Origin: an uncultured Collinsella sp.
GTDB taxonomy: Bacteria > Actinomycetota > Coriobacteriia > Coriobacteriales > Coriobacteriaceae
Length of the DNA stretch: 58,802 bases
NCBI GenBank assembly: GCA_902479095.1
Contig: CABSNL010000005.1
Coordinates: 1 to 58,802, forward strand
Direction: 5' to 3'
The translations under genes and the position numbers were made by a program. Below the pieces are notes generated by a model. The model saw only the letters and a program-made list of their open reading frames with translations, was not told where the DNA came from and searched no databases. Below, in pieces: positions 17,496-26,425 of the stretch (its first letter is position 1; the number at the start of each line of letters is the position of its first letter).

Positions 17496-17556
17496 GCAAT
17501 TCATTTGACTGAATAGGAAAGAAAGGAAAAAATAGGAAAAAAAGGAAAGGAGACTT

Positions 17557-18663
17557 ATGACTGAAACCATCTTCTCCCCCTCATTTGGAAATCGCCCGTC
17601 CTATCTGGTGGGTCGCGGGAACGTGATTTCGACATTCATCTCCGGTCTTGAGCAGGAGCCGGGCAATCGAGACCGAGCCATGCTCATGCTCGGCCAGCGA
17701 GGCAGCGGCAAGACGGTTCTTCTGTGGGAACTTGCCGACCGCGCACGCAAGCTCGGTTTTGTTGTCGCCACACCCACCGTAGCCTCCGAAGATATGCTTG
17801 AGCGCATTGTTGAAAAAATCCAAGAAGCAGGCGAGCCTTATGTCAGCAAGCGTCATCTCCCCAAACTTTCTGGCGGTAGCTTGAGCGTCTTCGGCTTCTC
17901 AGCCGGTCTCGAGTTCACACGCGATGTGCAGGAGACCAAGAGTTTCCAGTTCAAACTCACGCAGCTGGCGCGCAAGCTGACCGAGCAGGGGCACGGCATC
18001 CTCATCCTTATCGATGAGCTCCAAGCTAATTCACCTGAGATTAGACAGCTCGTCACCGCCTATCAAGAGCTGGTCGGTGAGGGACTCAACGTCGCGCTTG
18101 TTATGGCAGGTCTCCCGGGAGCCGTCTGTGCAACGCTCAGTGACCGCGTGCTGACATTTCTCAACCGCGCTCGCAAGGTTACGCTCGAACCGCTTTCAGT
18201 CGGAGATGTCGATGCCTATTATCAGCGGGCTTTCGAAGAGCTCGACCTTGATATTCCAGGCGATCTTCGCCTCCGTGCCGCTCGCGCAACCCAAGGCTCG
18301 CCCTATATGCTGCAGCTCATCGGCTATAACATCGGCAATCGCTGCAAGACAGGAGAACACGTAACGCCAGAGCAAGTCGACGGAGCTATCGAAGCGTCAA
18401 AAGCCGATTTCGAAAACGATGTTTGTGAAACGACGCTCGCCGCGCTATCGGACCAAGACGTCGCGTTTCTCGACGCAATGACTGATGACGAAGACGCCGT
18501 TTCGCGCATTTCCGATGTAGCGAAACGTATGTCAGTCACACCCGACTATGCGCAAAAGTATCGCCGGCGCCTCATCGACGCCGGCGTAATCGAACAGGCG
18601 CGCCGCGGTTACGTGCGTTTCGCCGTTCCATATATGGCTGACTATCTGCGCAGCCAACTCTAG
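17557..18663 (+). CDS. AAA-type ATP-binding protein with C-terminal winged helix
   Basis: The 368-residue protein has Walker A GQRGSGKT (46-53), Walker B LILIDELQ (Asp153, Glu154), a likely sensor-1 region VALVMAGLPG, and a C-terminal segment (about 290-368) resembling a winged-helix domain (RISDVAKRMSVTPDYAQKYRRRLIDAG). The layout resembles ORC/Cdc6-like or archaeal-type STAND ATPases often linked to mobile DNA. It stands alone between two ~240-bp direct repeats and follows a purine-rich AT-rich leader (17511-17555) with AAAGGAGA. Codon use seems less GC-biased than in neighbours, consistent with acquisition. Confidence 0.8.
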   Translation: MTETIFSPSFGNRPSYLVGRGNVISTFISGLEQEPGNRDRAMLMLGQRGSGKTVLLWELADRARKLGFVVATPTVASEDMLERIVEKIQEAGEPYVSKRHLPKLSGGSLSVFGFSAGLEFTRDVQETKSFQFKLTQLARKLTEQGHGILILIDELQANSPEIRQLVTAYQELVGEGLNVALVMAGLPGAVCATLSDRVLTFLNRARKVTLEPLSVGDVDAYYQRAFEELDLDIPGDLRLRAARATQGSPYMLQLIGYNIGNRCKTGEHVTPEQVDGAIEASKADFENDVCETTLAALSDQDVAFLDAMTDDEDAVSRISDVAKRMSVTPDYAQKYRRRLIDAGVIEQARRGYVRFAVPYMADYLRSQL

Positions 18664-18677
18664 GCAGCCACCGCAAT

Positions 18678-18917
18678 GGGGACAGGCACCTTTGTGGTGG
18701 TTTGGGCCCGTTTTGTCTCGATCTGTAACAGCTAGGCCGTCAAAACCGGGCCTGGTGTTACAGATCGAGATCTTTCGGGCAGCCCCTGCAGTTTGTCTAA
18801 ATCTGTAACAGGTAGAGACGATTTGGCCCGCTAGATGTTACAGATCGAGACGGAAGATTCTAGTCGCAGGTGATGTCGAGGTTCTTGCCGATGAGGCCTA
18901 CGTAGCCGCCCTCGGCA
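18678..18917. repeat. ~240-bp direct repeat, right copy
   Basis: This is the partner of 17256-17495. Its last 58 bases are the functional 3' end of the DUF4867 gene, including the stop codon at 18860-18862. The palindromic ATCTGTAACA/TGTTACAGAT pairs upstream of the stop could act as the terminator of that minus-strand gene. Confidence 0.85.
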
Positions 18918-19504
18918 GCCTTGGGGCTGTCAGCATGGCAGAGAACCCACTTGTCGGCCTTCCAGTAGCAGTAGCTGTCGCCGGCCGTGGGCATGTCGGC
19001 CGCAGCCTCGGGGCGCGGACCGTTGGTGCCGGCGGGCAGCGCCACCATCACCTGGAAGCCCCCATCGTCGACCATGCACGGCGTGTAGTGAAGCGTGGTG
19101 TTGAAAACCTCAACAAGCGTACCGGCCGGTACACGGAACGCCTTGACGCACGCGGTGTCGAGCTTGCCGTCCTCGATCTCCCAGCGATGCGCCACGAGCA
19201 GGATAAAATCGCGTGCACCCAGGTTGAACTCGCTGGCGCGGTGATACTCCAGGCAGTTGAGCTGCGTGTTGTGGCCGTTGCACCAGCCGAGCTGGAAGGG
19301 ACGGCCACCAAACATGAGAAAGCCCAGTTTATCGGCATCCTTGACGCCCTCGAGCTCCGGCGCACTTGCAACGTACTTGCTGCCCTCGGGGATGGGCGTG
19401 GCAGAGAGCGCCTCGAGCACGGGCGACGTGAGCTCAGACGGAACGTCATCCCAAACGTTGCCATAGGATTTGAACTCGGGATCGTTGACAGAGTAGATAT
19501 GCAT
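18860..19504 (-). CDS. DUF4867 family protein, cupin-like
   Basis: The 214-residue cytosolic protein of unknown role begins MHIYSVNDPEFKSYG and contains GRPFQLGWCNGHNTQLNCLEYHRASEFN, which fits the DUF4867 family as I recall it; members often sit among sugar-metabolism genes. No signal or membrane segment. I choose ATG 19502-19504 because CAGGAG lies 5 bases upstream; a GTG two codons earlier overlaps that site. Its 3' end is duplicated upstream of the AAA ATPase gene. Confidence 0.65.
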   Translation of the reverse strand: MHIYSVNDPEFKSYGNVWDDVPSELTSPVLEALSATPIPEGSKYVASAPELEGVKDADKLGFLMFGGRPFQLGWCNGHNTQLNCLEYHRASEFNLGARDFILLVAHRWEIEDGKLDTACVKAFRVPAGTLVEVFNTTLHYTPCMVDDGGFQVMVALPAGTNGPRPEAAADMPTAGDSYCYWKADKWVLCHADSPKAAEGGYVGLIGKNLDITCD

Positions 19505-19588
19505 GTTCACTCCTGTTCGTAAATGTGACTATACGAACATTCTAGAACAAACATGAGCGATTTTGAACGCTCGTCCCGACCAATCAAC

Positions 19589-19619
19589 AAAAAGGCGCCC
19601 CCGCATAAGCGAAGGCGCC
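19589..19619 (-). terminator. Terminator of luxS
   Basis: GGCGCC arms around a loop with a CGC/GCG pair are followed on the minus strand by TTTTT. It lies 30 bases beyond the luxS stop. Confidence 0.7.
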
Positions 19620-19648
19620 CAATGCGCGCGTTTTGGGCGATAAAGCCC

Positions 19649-20137
19649 TTACGCCTGCTGATAGTGCAGGTGCTTCTCGTCGATATCGGCCAGGTCGCGG
19701 TCGAGGTAGCGGCGCGCAAGCCAGTTGGCCATGGGGAGGTTCTGGTCCAGGTAGTTACCGCATTCCTCGGGAGCGGCACCGGGGACATCGCCCTCAAAGT
19801 CGGCGACAAACTCAAACAGCTCGCGGACGAGCGGCAAGATCTTCTCGCTCGTCAGCTCGCCAAAGACAACCAGGTAAAAGCCCGTGCGGCAGCCCATGGG
19901 GCCAAAGTAGACAATGCGGCTCGACCACTCGGCATGATTGCGAAGGAACGTCGCGCCCAGGTGCTCGATGGTGTGGCACTCGGCCGTGTTCATGACCGGC
20001 TCCTTGTTGGGCGTGGTCAGGCGCAGGTCAAACGTGGTGACGGCGGCGCCGGTCGCCGGATCGCGGTCGATGCGGCTCACATACACGCCGGGCTCAAGCA
20101 GCAGATGGTCAACGGAAAAGCTCGCGATGCGCTCCAT
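19649..20137 (-). CDS. luxS: S-ribosylhomocysteine lyase (autoinducer-2 synthase)
   Basis: The 162-residue cytosolic metalloenzyme splits S-ribosylhomocysteine to homocysteine and DPD, the AI-2 precursor. Metal ligands are visible: His55 and His59 in HTIEH and Cys126 in EECGNY; Glu58 and Cys84 of GCRTGFY match catalytic positions. GAGAGGA precedes the ATG. No pfs or methionine gene is adjacent, so its place in the activated methyl cycle comes from the family and not from context. Confidence 0.97.
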   Translation of the reverse strand: MERIASFSVDHLLLEPGVYVSRIDRDPATGAAVTTFDLRLTTPNKEPVMNTAECHTIEHLGATFLRNHAEWSSRIVYFGPMGCRTGFYLVVFGELTSEKILPLVRELFEFVADFEGDVPGAAPEECGNYLDQNLPMANWLARRYLDRDLADIDEKHLHYQQA

Positions 20138-20160
20138 GGCAGATCCTCTCGATAGTCAAA

Positions 20161-20231
20161 TTGGGACGGGGCTCTTTTAGCTGGTTCGAATGGTCGCACC
20201 AATCATACCAGTCAAAAAAGCCCCGTCCCAA
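20161..20231 (-). terminator. Long-loop hairpin between the nucleoside operon and luxS
   Basis: A 13-bp perfect stem, TTGGGACGGGGCT paired with 20219-20231, closes a 45-base loop. On the minus strand it starts right after the nucleoside hydrolase stop and ends 24 bases before luxS. The T run is inside the loop, after the 5' arm, so a plain terminator is unlikely; an attenuator or processing stem is possible. Confidence 0.5.
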
Positions 20232-20240
20232 AAAGACAAC

Positions 20241-21215
20241 TTAGCCCAGAACGCGGGCCATGCGCGCCTTGAACTCGGACAGGAAGCGCGGGGCGTCGAC
20301 GGTCAGCGCCACGAGTGCGCTCTTGTCGGGGTCGGACAGACGGCGCTCATCGCAGATGGTGCGACCGCGGTACTCGCCCAGCAGATCAACACGCAGGTTG
20401 CAGCCGAGCGCGCCCACGAGCGTGGGATCAATCGCCACGGCAACCGCCAGCGGATCGTGCAGCGCGCAGCCACCCAGGTAGGGGGCGTTCATCTCGTACG
20501 AGCCAATGTAGTGCTCCACCATACTCGCAAACGCGCAACCGGCCATGGTGCCCGAGCCCGTCCAACCGGCAATGTCGCGACGCGTGAGCACCACGCGATG
20601 CGTCACATCCAGACCCACCATAGTGAGCTTGCGGCCCGAGCGCAGCACCGCGTCGGCTGCCTCGGGGTCGCTCGCCATATTGGCCTCGGCGCCCGCGCTC
20701 ACGTTACCGGGCACGGTAAGGGCGCCGCCCATCACGACCACGCGGCCGATGGACATCATCGCCGCCGCATCGCGCTCCAGGGCGAGCGCCAGGTTGGAGA
20801 GCGGGCCAGTCGCTACGTAGACCAGATCGGGACCATAGGTGCGCGCGGCATCAATCAGATAATCGACCGCGGCGTTGCCGTCGGCCGAGGTCGCCCCCAC
20901 CGGCTCGTAGGGCGACGCGGGCACGCTCGCGCCGCCGATGCCGTTCTTGCCGTGAATGAGCGCGGTGGACGCCGGCGGCGTATAGGGCTCAGTCGCCTGC
21001 AGAGGACGGTCGGCACCCAGGTACACCGGAACCTCGGGACGACCCAACAGGTCGAGCACCGCCAGGCAGTTATGCGCCGACTGGTCGACGCGCACGTTGC
21101 CAAAACACGTGGTGATGCCCACGAGTTCCACATCGGGGCTCGCGATGGCATAGGCCAGCGCCATCGCATCGTCCACACCCATATCCAGATCAAGGATCAG
21201 CTTCTTGATTGCCAT
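20241..21215 (-). CDS. Inosine-uridine preferring nucleoside hydrolase family protein
   Basis: The 324-residue cytosolic enzyme cleaves the N-glycosidic bond of ribonucleosides. The Ca2+-binding N-terminal signature is present as LDLDMGVDDA (Asp11, Asp15, Asp16; DTDPGxDDA is usual). Later landmarks are ATGPLSNLA, VVMGGA and a C-terminal HDPLAVAVAI loop that completes the metal site. It lies 30 bases after a ribokinase gene, so released ribose can be phosphorylated: a compact nucleoside-salvage pair. Exact nucleoside preference cannot be read. Confidence 0.92.
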   Translation of the reverse strand: MAIKKLILDLDMGVDDAMALAYAIASPDVELVGITTCFGNVRVDQSAHNCLAVLDLLGRPEVPVYLGADRPLQATEPYTPPASTALIHGKNGIGGASVPASPYEPVGATSADGNAAVDYLIDAARTYGPDLVYVATGPLSNLALALERDAAAMMSIGRVVVMGGALTVPGNVSAGAEANMASDPEAADAVLRSGRKLTMVGLDVTHRVVLTRRDIAGWTGSGTMAGCAFASMVEHYIGSYEMNAPYLGGCALHDPLAVAVAIDPTLVGALGCNLRVDLLGEYRGRTICDERRLSDPDKSALVALTVDAPRFLSEFKARMARVLG

Positions 21216-21245
21216 TGTTCTACTCCGCTTCTCCGTCTTTATCGT

Positions 21246-22208
21246 TTAACCAAACCAATGTTCAACTTCGGCGCGCGTGGGAATCGATTGCTGAGCGCCC
21301 AGGCGCGACACCGTCACTGCCGAGGCGCGAGCACCCGCGGCCATGCACTCAAAGAGCGACAAGCCCTCTAGGCGAGCCGCGGCAAGCGCGCCGATAAACG
21401 TATCGCCGGCGGCCGTCGTATCGACCACTGTGCTCGAAAGCGCCGGCATGCGCAGCGGCTCGCCGTCATCGCCAAGCGTAACCGAGCCGGCGCCGCCCAG
21501 CGTGATGACCGCGGCGCCGGCGCCCTTGGCAAGCAGGGCTTTGAGCGCGGCGACGCAGCTCTCATCGTCCTTGGGCAGGATACCCGTCAGCACCTGGCAC
21601 TCGGTCTCGTTGGGGCAGACCAAGTCGACCGCAGACCAGACCTCCGCAGGCAACTCACAAGCAGGCGCTGGATTAAAGACCGTATAGAACCCCAGCTCGT
21701 AAGCGCAAACAAGCGCATCGGCCGTCGCTGCAAGGTCACATTCACCCTGGGCGATAAAGACGCTTCCGGCAGCCGGGGCAATCTCGCCGGCGTCGCCGTC
21801 GAGCTCATGGGCCACCAGACGCCTCAACGCGCAGGCAACGTCCGCACCCGCAAGCGCATGGTTGGCGCCCGGCGACAGCACGATGCGGTTGTCGCTCTCA
21901 CAGCGAATGATAGTCGCGGCACCGGTCTCCACGTCATCGAAACGTGTCACGAACTCAACGCCCACGCCGGCATCCTGGAGCCCCGCCACAAGCGCATCGC
22001 CAAAGGCATCACGCCCAACAGCGCCGATCATGCACGTGCGCGCACCCATGCGCGCGGCGGTGACGGCCTGGTTAGCGCCCTTGCCGCCGGCGTTGGTGAT
22101 AAACCCGCTGCCGCCGACGGTCTCGCCCGCACGCGGTATGCGCTCGCACGCCACCGAAAGGTCCATGTTCATGCTGCCGAACACCGCAACGATGCCACGA
22201 TCTGCCAT
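21246..22208 (-). CDS. rbsK: Ribokinase (PfkB family)
   Basis: The 320-residue cytosolic kinase makes ribose-5-phosphate. FGSMNMDL at the start, AGGKGANQAVTAARMG (PfkB signature 1 region) and the catalytic VDTTAAGDTFIGAL motif near the C-terminus support the assignment, and length matches RbsK. ATG 22206-22208 has GGAGG 6 bases upstream; the longer open frame is spurious. Its partner is the nucleoside hydrolase downstream. A perfect palindrome overlaps the likely promoter, so a local repressor probably controls the pair. Confidence 0.92.
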   Translation of the reverse strand: MADRGIVAVFGSMNMDLSVACERIPRAGETVGGSGFITNAGGKGANQAVTAARMGARTCMIGAVGRDAFGDALVAGLQDAGVGVEFVTRFDDVETGAATIIRCESDNRIVLSPGANHALAGADVACALRRLVAHELDGDAGEIAPAAGSVFIAQGECDLAATADALVCAYELGFYTVFNPAPACELPAEVWSAVDLVCPNETECQVLTGILPKDDESCVAALKALLAKGAGAAVITLGGAGSVTLGDDGEPLRMPALSSTVVDTTAAGDTFIGALAAARLEGLSLFECMAAGARASAVTVSRLGAQQSIPTRAEVEHWFG

Positions 22209-22270
22209 GGAAACCTCCTCATCTGCGGGCTTTGCACCCACCGTCGACCGTCGATTGCGCGCCTTCGCAC

Positions 22271-22301
22271 CTCTATAACTTTAGTTCACTTTGATGTGAA
22301 C
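22271..22301 (-). promoter_or_regulatory. rbsK promoter with palindromic operator
   Basis: On the minus strand TTCACA and TATAGA are 17 bases apart. GTTCAC-N6-GTGAAC (22284-22301) is a perfect inverted repeat covering the -35 and spacer, a classic repressor position (LacI or GntR type by symmetry; no such gene is in the window). Confidence 0.6.
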
Positions 22302-22394
22302 GCACCCTTGAGGTTGCGCCAGCAGCAAGCATTCACAGGAGCAGGCAGCTACAATGAATACGTGCTGATTATTCTCGTCATTGGATGATGTTTT

Positions 22395-24611
22395 ATGGAA
22401 CAATTCTCGCAATCGGGCTCGCGCGGTCGACGCCGCACGGGCAACGAGCCGGCGCCGCACGAACGCGTGAAGAGCGAACGCCGTGCCAACGAGCCGCGAC
22501 GCACCACGAGCCCCCATCGCGCTTCTGCCAACAACGCGGGCCGCGCCAACACTCCCGCCGCGGAGCAGACGCCTGCTCGCCCCAAGTCCCGCTACATCCC
22601 TGCACTCGACGGCCTGCGTACGCTCGCCGTCGTCGCGGTGGTACTCTATCACCTTAACCTCACGTGGGCTCAGGGCGGCCTGCTCGGCGTCACGATCTTC
22701 TTTGTGCTTTCGGGCTATCTGATCACGCGCTTGCTGCTCAACGAAGTCGCTAAGACCGGCCGCATCGACCTCAAGAGCTTCTGGATCCGCCGCATCCGTC
22801 GCCTGGTCCCCGCCGTGGTGACCGTCGTGGTGGTGACCTGTGCTCTGTGCACCGTCTTCAACCACGTGATGCTCACCAAGATGCGCCCCGACATCTTGCC
22901 GTCGCTGCTGTTCTTTAACAACTGGTGGCAGATTGCTCAAAACGTCTCGTACTTCAATGCTCTGGGCGACCCCTCACCGCTCACGCACTTTTGGTCGCTT
23001 GCCATCGAGGAACAGTTCTACCTGATTTGGCCGCCGCTGCTGTTTGCCATGGTATCCATGCATGTGAGCAAGCCCAACGCGCGCCGCGTGGTTCTGGGCC
23101 TTGCCGCGGTATCTGCCCTCGCCATGATGGTGCTTTACAACCCTGCCGCCGACCCCAGCCGCGTGTACTACGGCACCGACACCCGCGTGTTCTCGCTGCT
23201 GCTGGGTGCCTGGATGGCCTTTATCCCCGATCGCGACCTGGCGCCGGTGCGTCTCGCTCGTCGTTTGGGGCTCAATCGCCTGGCCGGCGCCGCCAAGCAC
23301 GGCAAGAACGCCGAGGGCAAGCCTGGCGAGAAGGCCGACGAATCAGCCGAGACCGGCCCGGCACAGCCGAGCGCCCTCGTGCGCTTTTGGTCCTCGCCCG
23401 CATCCATCGATGTGTTGGGCCTCGTGGGTCTGGTTGGCCTTGCCGCCATGGTCGCGCTCACCAACGGCTACACCGCGTTCCAGTATCGCGGAGGCACGCT
23501 GCTGTGCTCGATCCTCACGCTCATGGTCATCGCGGCCTGCGTGCAGCCCCAGGGAATGGTTGCCCGCGCGCTGTCCGCCGAGCCGCTCGTATGGGTTGGC
23601 AAGCGCTCGTACAGCATCTACCTGTGGCACTATCCCCTGCTGTTGCTCATGAACCCGGTCGCCAACATCAACGATACACCGTGGTGGCAGTACATTTTGC
23701 AGGTGCTGTTGGTGGTCGCCGTGGCCGAATGCTCATATCGCTTTATCGAGACGCCGTTTAGAAAGGGCGCCTTTGGGCGCACCGTCGCCGAATTCCGCGA
23801 TGGCACCACCACGCCCGCCAACTGGGTGCGCGCGCACATCCCTGTCTGCGCAGCCTGCGCTATCGTGTTGGTCGTTGCACTGGGCGGCCTGATCTTTGTG
23901 CCCGAGACGTCTGCACTGAGCGGCGAGGGCGCCGAAGTTCTGAACAAAGAAGCCAAAAACACCGCGCCCACCGACCAGCAAGCGGCCGACGACACCGACA
24001 AGGACAACGACGGCTTCCCCGATGGCTCCTACGACCTGTTGATGATCGGTGACTCCGTGTCGCTGCGCGCCGTTGATTCCTTTGACGGCGTGTTCCCGCA
24101 CAGCCATATCGATGCCGAAAAGGGCCGCCAGTTTGATGCGGGCCGCGCGACATTTGAGGGCTATATCCAGCAGAACCTTGCCGGCAAGATCGTGGTCTTT
24201 GCCCTGGGCACCAACGGTTTGGTAACGGATGACCAAATCGACGCCATCATGGCCGATGCAGGAGATAAGCGTATTGTGGTGTTTGTGAACACGCGCAGCC
24301 CGCAGCCGTGGGTTGGCTCTACCAACCAGGCCATCGCCAACGCCGCTACGCGCTACAAGAACGTACGCGTTATCGACTGGTACGGATACAGTGCCAACCG
24401 CAACGACCTGTTCGATGGCGATGGCACGCATCTATCGACCACTGGCGTGACTGAGTACCTCAACTTGATCCACGATGCCGTCAAGAAGGACCTGCCCGTG
24501 CATCCCGAGGATCACGTCAACGATCCGCAGCCGGCAGCCGTCAAGTCTGCCACCGACGCACTCGTCAATGCGCTCGCTCTCAAGCCGCACAAGCTGGGCA
24601 CCGACAAGTAA
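22395..24611 (+). CDS. OatA-like membrane O-acetyltransferase with SGNH domain
   Basis: The 738-residue protein has a basic cytosolic head (1-65), an acyltransferase-3 membrane domain of about ten spans (66-510) with the conserved YHLNLTW and FWSLAIEEQFYLIWP motifs, and an extracellular SGNH esterase-like domain. In the latter, GDSVS carries Ser554 and DGTHLS carries Asp676 and His679, giving a full catalytic triad. OatA proteins O-acetylate peptidoglycan and confer lysozyme resistance; other members modify polysaccharides, so the acceptor is open. A charged insertion (about 302-325) breaks the membrane domain. The ribosome-binding site is weak (GGATGATG). Confidence 0.88.
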   Translation: MEQFSQSGSRGRRRTGNEPAPHERVKSERRANEPRRTTSPHRASANNAGRANTPAAEQTPARPKSRYIPALDGLRTLAVVAVVLYHLNLTWAQGGLLGVTIFFVLSGYLITRLLLNEVAKTGRIDLKSFWIRRIRRLVPAVVTVVVVTCALCTVFNHVMLTKMRPDILPSLLFFNNWWQIAQNVSYFNALGDPSPLTHFWSLAIEEQFYLIWPPLLFAMVSMHVSKPNARRVVLGLAAVSALAMMVLYNPAADPSRVYYGTDTRVFSLLLGAWMAFIPDRDLAPVRLARRLGLNRLAGAAKHGKNAEGKPGEKADESAETGPAQPSALVRFWSSPASIDVLGLVGLVGLAAMVALTNGYTAFQYRGGTLLCSILTLMVIAACVQPQGMVARALSAEPLVWVGKRSYSIYLWHYPLLLLMNPVANINDTPWWQYILQVLLVVAVAECSYRFIETPFRKGAFGRTVAEFRDGTTTPANWVRAHIPVCAACAIVLVVALGGLIFVPETSALSGEGAEVLNKEAKNTAPTDQQAADDTDKDNDGFPDGSYDLLMIGDSVSLRAVDSFDGVFPHSHIDAEKGRQFDAGRATFEGYIQQNLAGKIVVFALGTNGLVTDDQIDAIMADAGDKRIVVFVNTRSPQPWVGSTNQAIANAATRYKNVRVIDWYGYSANRNDLFDGDGTHLSTTGVTEYLNLIHDAVKKDLPVHPEDHVNDPQPAAVKSATDALVNALALKPHKLGTDK

Positions 24612-24634
24612 CCCGCAGCGCAAACTTCCCACAT

Positions 24635-24672
24635 CCGGAGGGGGCGTCTGCCACGGCAGACGCCCCCTCCGG
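24635..24672 (+). terminator. Terminator of the O-acetyltransferase gene
   Basis: An 18-bp perfect stem CCGGAGGGGGCGTCTGCC with a two-base gap loop lies 23 bases after the stop. A diverged GGCAGTTAGGGACGTTCC repeat follows at 24672-24716. Confidence 0.85.
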
Positions 24673-24858
24673 CAGTTAGGGACGTTCCTTATGTGCCGGT
24701 ACCTAGGGACACTCCTGGCGCAGCCAATGAAGACCTCTACGGATGAATTCCAGGCCGCTCCGTCGCTCCAGACATCGTTTCCGCGCCTCGTGCCTGCCCC
24801 AAACAATCAAAACAAGCCCTTTTCGCCGCACCCTCAAAGGTCTGTGGGCAAAAAAGGG

Positions 24859-25058
24859 CAAATATGAGTACTGTTACCATTTTAGTAGCAGGCAAAACCA
24901 CCCAAAATGACGTCCGAGCGAACCCTACAACCCCCTAAGACAGCCAACCTGACTGGTTTAAGGCGTATTGGAGCCAATTTTAATGAACATACTATAGGTT
25001 ATGTTTATTATCTTCTTGAATGTAAATGCTATTCACTTAGCAACAGTACTCATATTTG
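24859..25058. repeat. 200-bp AT-rich MITE-like element with 17-bp terminal inverted repeats
   Basis: CAAATATGAGTACTGTT at 24859-24875 is perfectly inverted at 25042-25058. The interior is far richer in A+T than the surroundings and encodes nothing. It fills the 24673-25154 gap almost entirely, with a REP-like piece on its left. No transposase is present, so it would be non-autonomous. Confidence 0.7.
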
Positions 25059-25104
25059 GCATTTATTGCCCACTGTCATATAACTAACACCCTATAGCAG
25101 ACAA

Positions 25105-25137
25105 AAACAGGCCGTAGCCCATCGCTGCGGCCTGTTT
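25105..25137 (-). terminator. Terminator of the NRAMP-like gene
   Basis: AAACAGGCCG pairs with CGGCCTGTTT across a 13-base loop 18 bases beyond the stop, with a T run on the minus strand. Confidence 0.8.
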
Positions 25138-25154
25138 GGAGTCCAAAAGAGGCG

Positions 25155-26417
25155 CTAAGCGCTGTAACCCATCGCCTGCAGGACAAACATGACGACCGTG
25201 AGCACCGTAATCACGCCGATAGTCGCCCACGTGAGCACGTTCCATACGCGGCCGTTGCGGTTGGCGCCCATAATGTGGCGATCCGCCGCGATAACCACCT
25301 GGAATACCAAGACCACGGGCAGCAGCACACCGTTGATGACCTGCGAGGTCATCATAATCTGGAACAAATCGACGCCAGGCATGAGCACCAACACGGCAGA
25401 AATGCCGATGATGGCCGTAATGATGCCGCGGTAAACCGGGGCCTCGTCCCAGCTGCGGTCGGCACCGCGCTCCCAGCCAAATGCCTCGCAGATAGCGCTC
25501 GACGTAACGCCCGGCAGCACGCAGGCAGCCAAGAAGCTCGCCGCGACCAGGCCCGAGGCAAACAGTACCGTGGACCACTGACCCGCAATAGGCTCCAGCG
25601 CGCGGGCAGCATCGGCAGCATCGCTAATCTGAATGCCCGCCGGGAACAACACCGTACCGGTCGTGATGATAATAAAGCCGGCAATGACATCGGCAGCAAG
25701 CGAGCCGCTCACGGTATCGATGCGCTGCAGCACGATATCGTCCTCGCCCGCGTTCTTATCGACCACGTTGTTCTGCGCCAAGAAAATCATCCACGGCGCG
25801 ATGGTGGTACCGATCGTTGCGACCACGAGCGACACGTAGCTGGGATCATTTTGAATGTTAGGCACGACCAGGTCGACCGCGACCTCGCCCCAGTTGGGGC
25901 CGGCCATAAACGCGGCGACGATGTAGGTCACGAACACGCAGCTTACCAGCAGCAGAATCTTCTCGATGCGCTGGAAACTACCCGACATGGTAAGCATCCA
26001 CACCAGCAGCGCCACGAGCGGCACCGAGATGCTCGCCGGAACGCCAAACAGAGCAAGGCCGCTCGCGATACCCGCGAACTCCGAGATGGTCACCGCCGTG
26101 TTGGCGATCAACAGCGCTGCCATGGCCAGCACGCTCTTGCGCACGCCAAAGCGCTCGCGAATGAGCGACGCCAGGCCCTTACCCGTGACGCATCCGCAGC
26201 GCGCCGCGGTCTCCTGCGTCACGATAAGCAGCACGGTCATGACGGGAAGCATCCAGAGCATCTTATAGCCATAGCTGGCGCCCGCGCTGGAATACGTGGC
26301 GATGCCGCCAGCGTCATTGCCCGAAAGCGCCGCCAGAAGACCGGGGCCCATGGCGCCAAAGATGGCCGCGATGGTCAGCTTTTGCTTGGTGCTCGGCTTT
26401 TGCTTCGTATTTTGCAC
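25155..26417 (-). CDS. NRAMP-related transporter, probably Mg2+-type (NRMT)
   Basis: The 420-residue inner-membrane protein has about eleven spans and the SLC11 fold. Classical NRAMP proteins bind Mn2+/Fe2+ with DPGN in span 1 and an Ala-x-x-Met-Pro-His in span 6. Here span 1 reads NDAGG (Asp35 kept, Asn replaced by Gly) and span 6 reads TTIAPW (Ala207 in place of the metal-binding Met, Trp in place of His). Loss of the soft Met ligand is the hallmark of NRAMP-related Mg2+ transporters described from Eggerthella. It begins at GTG 26417, 8 bases after an MgtE-like gene, in one operon. Confidence 0.85.
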   Translation of the reverse strand: MQNTKQKPSTKQKLTIAAIFGAMGPGLLAALSGNDAGGIATYSSAGASYGYKMLWMLPVMTVLLIVTQETAARCGCVTGKGLASLIRERFGVRKSVLAMAALLIANTAVTISEFAGIASGLALFGVPASISVPLVALLVWMLTMSGSFQRIEKILLLVSCVFVTYIVAAFMAGPNWGEVAVDLVVPNIQNDPSYVSLVVATIGTTIAPWMIFLAQNNVVDKNAGEDDIVLQRIDTVSGSLAADVIAGFIIITTGTVLFPAGIQISDAADAARALEPIAGQWSTVLFASGLVAASFLAACVLPGVTSSAICEAFGWERGADRSWDEAPVYRGIITAIIGISAVLVLMPGVDLFQIMMTSQVINGVLLPVVLVFQVVIAADRHIMGANRNGRVWNVLTWATIGVITVLTVVMFVLQAMGYSA

Positions 26418-26425
26418 GCGACCAC

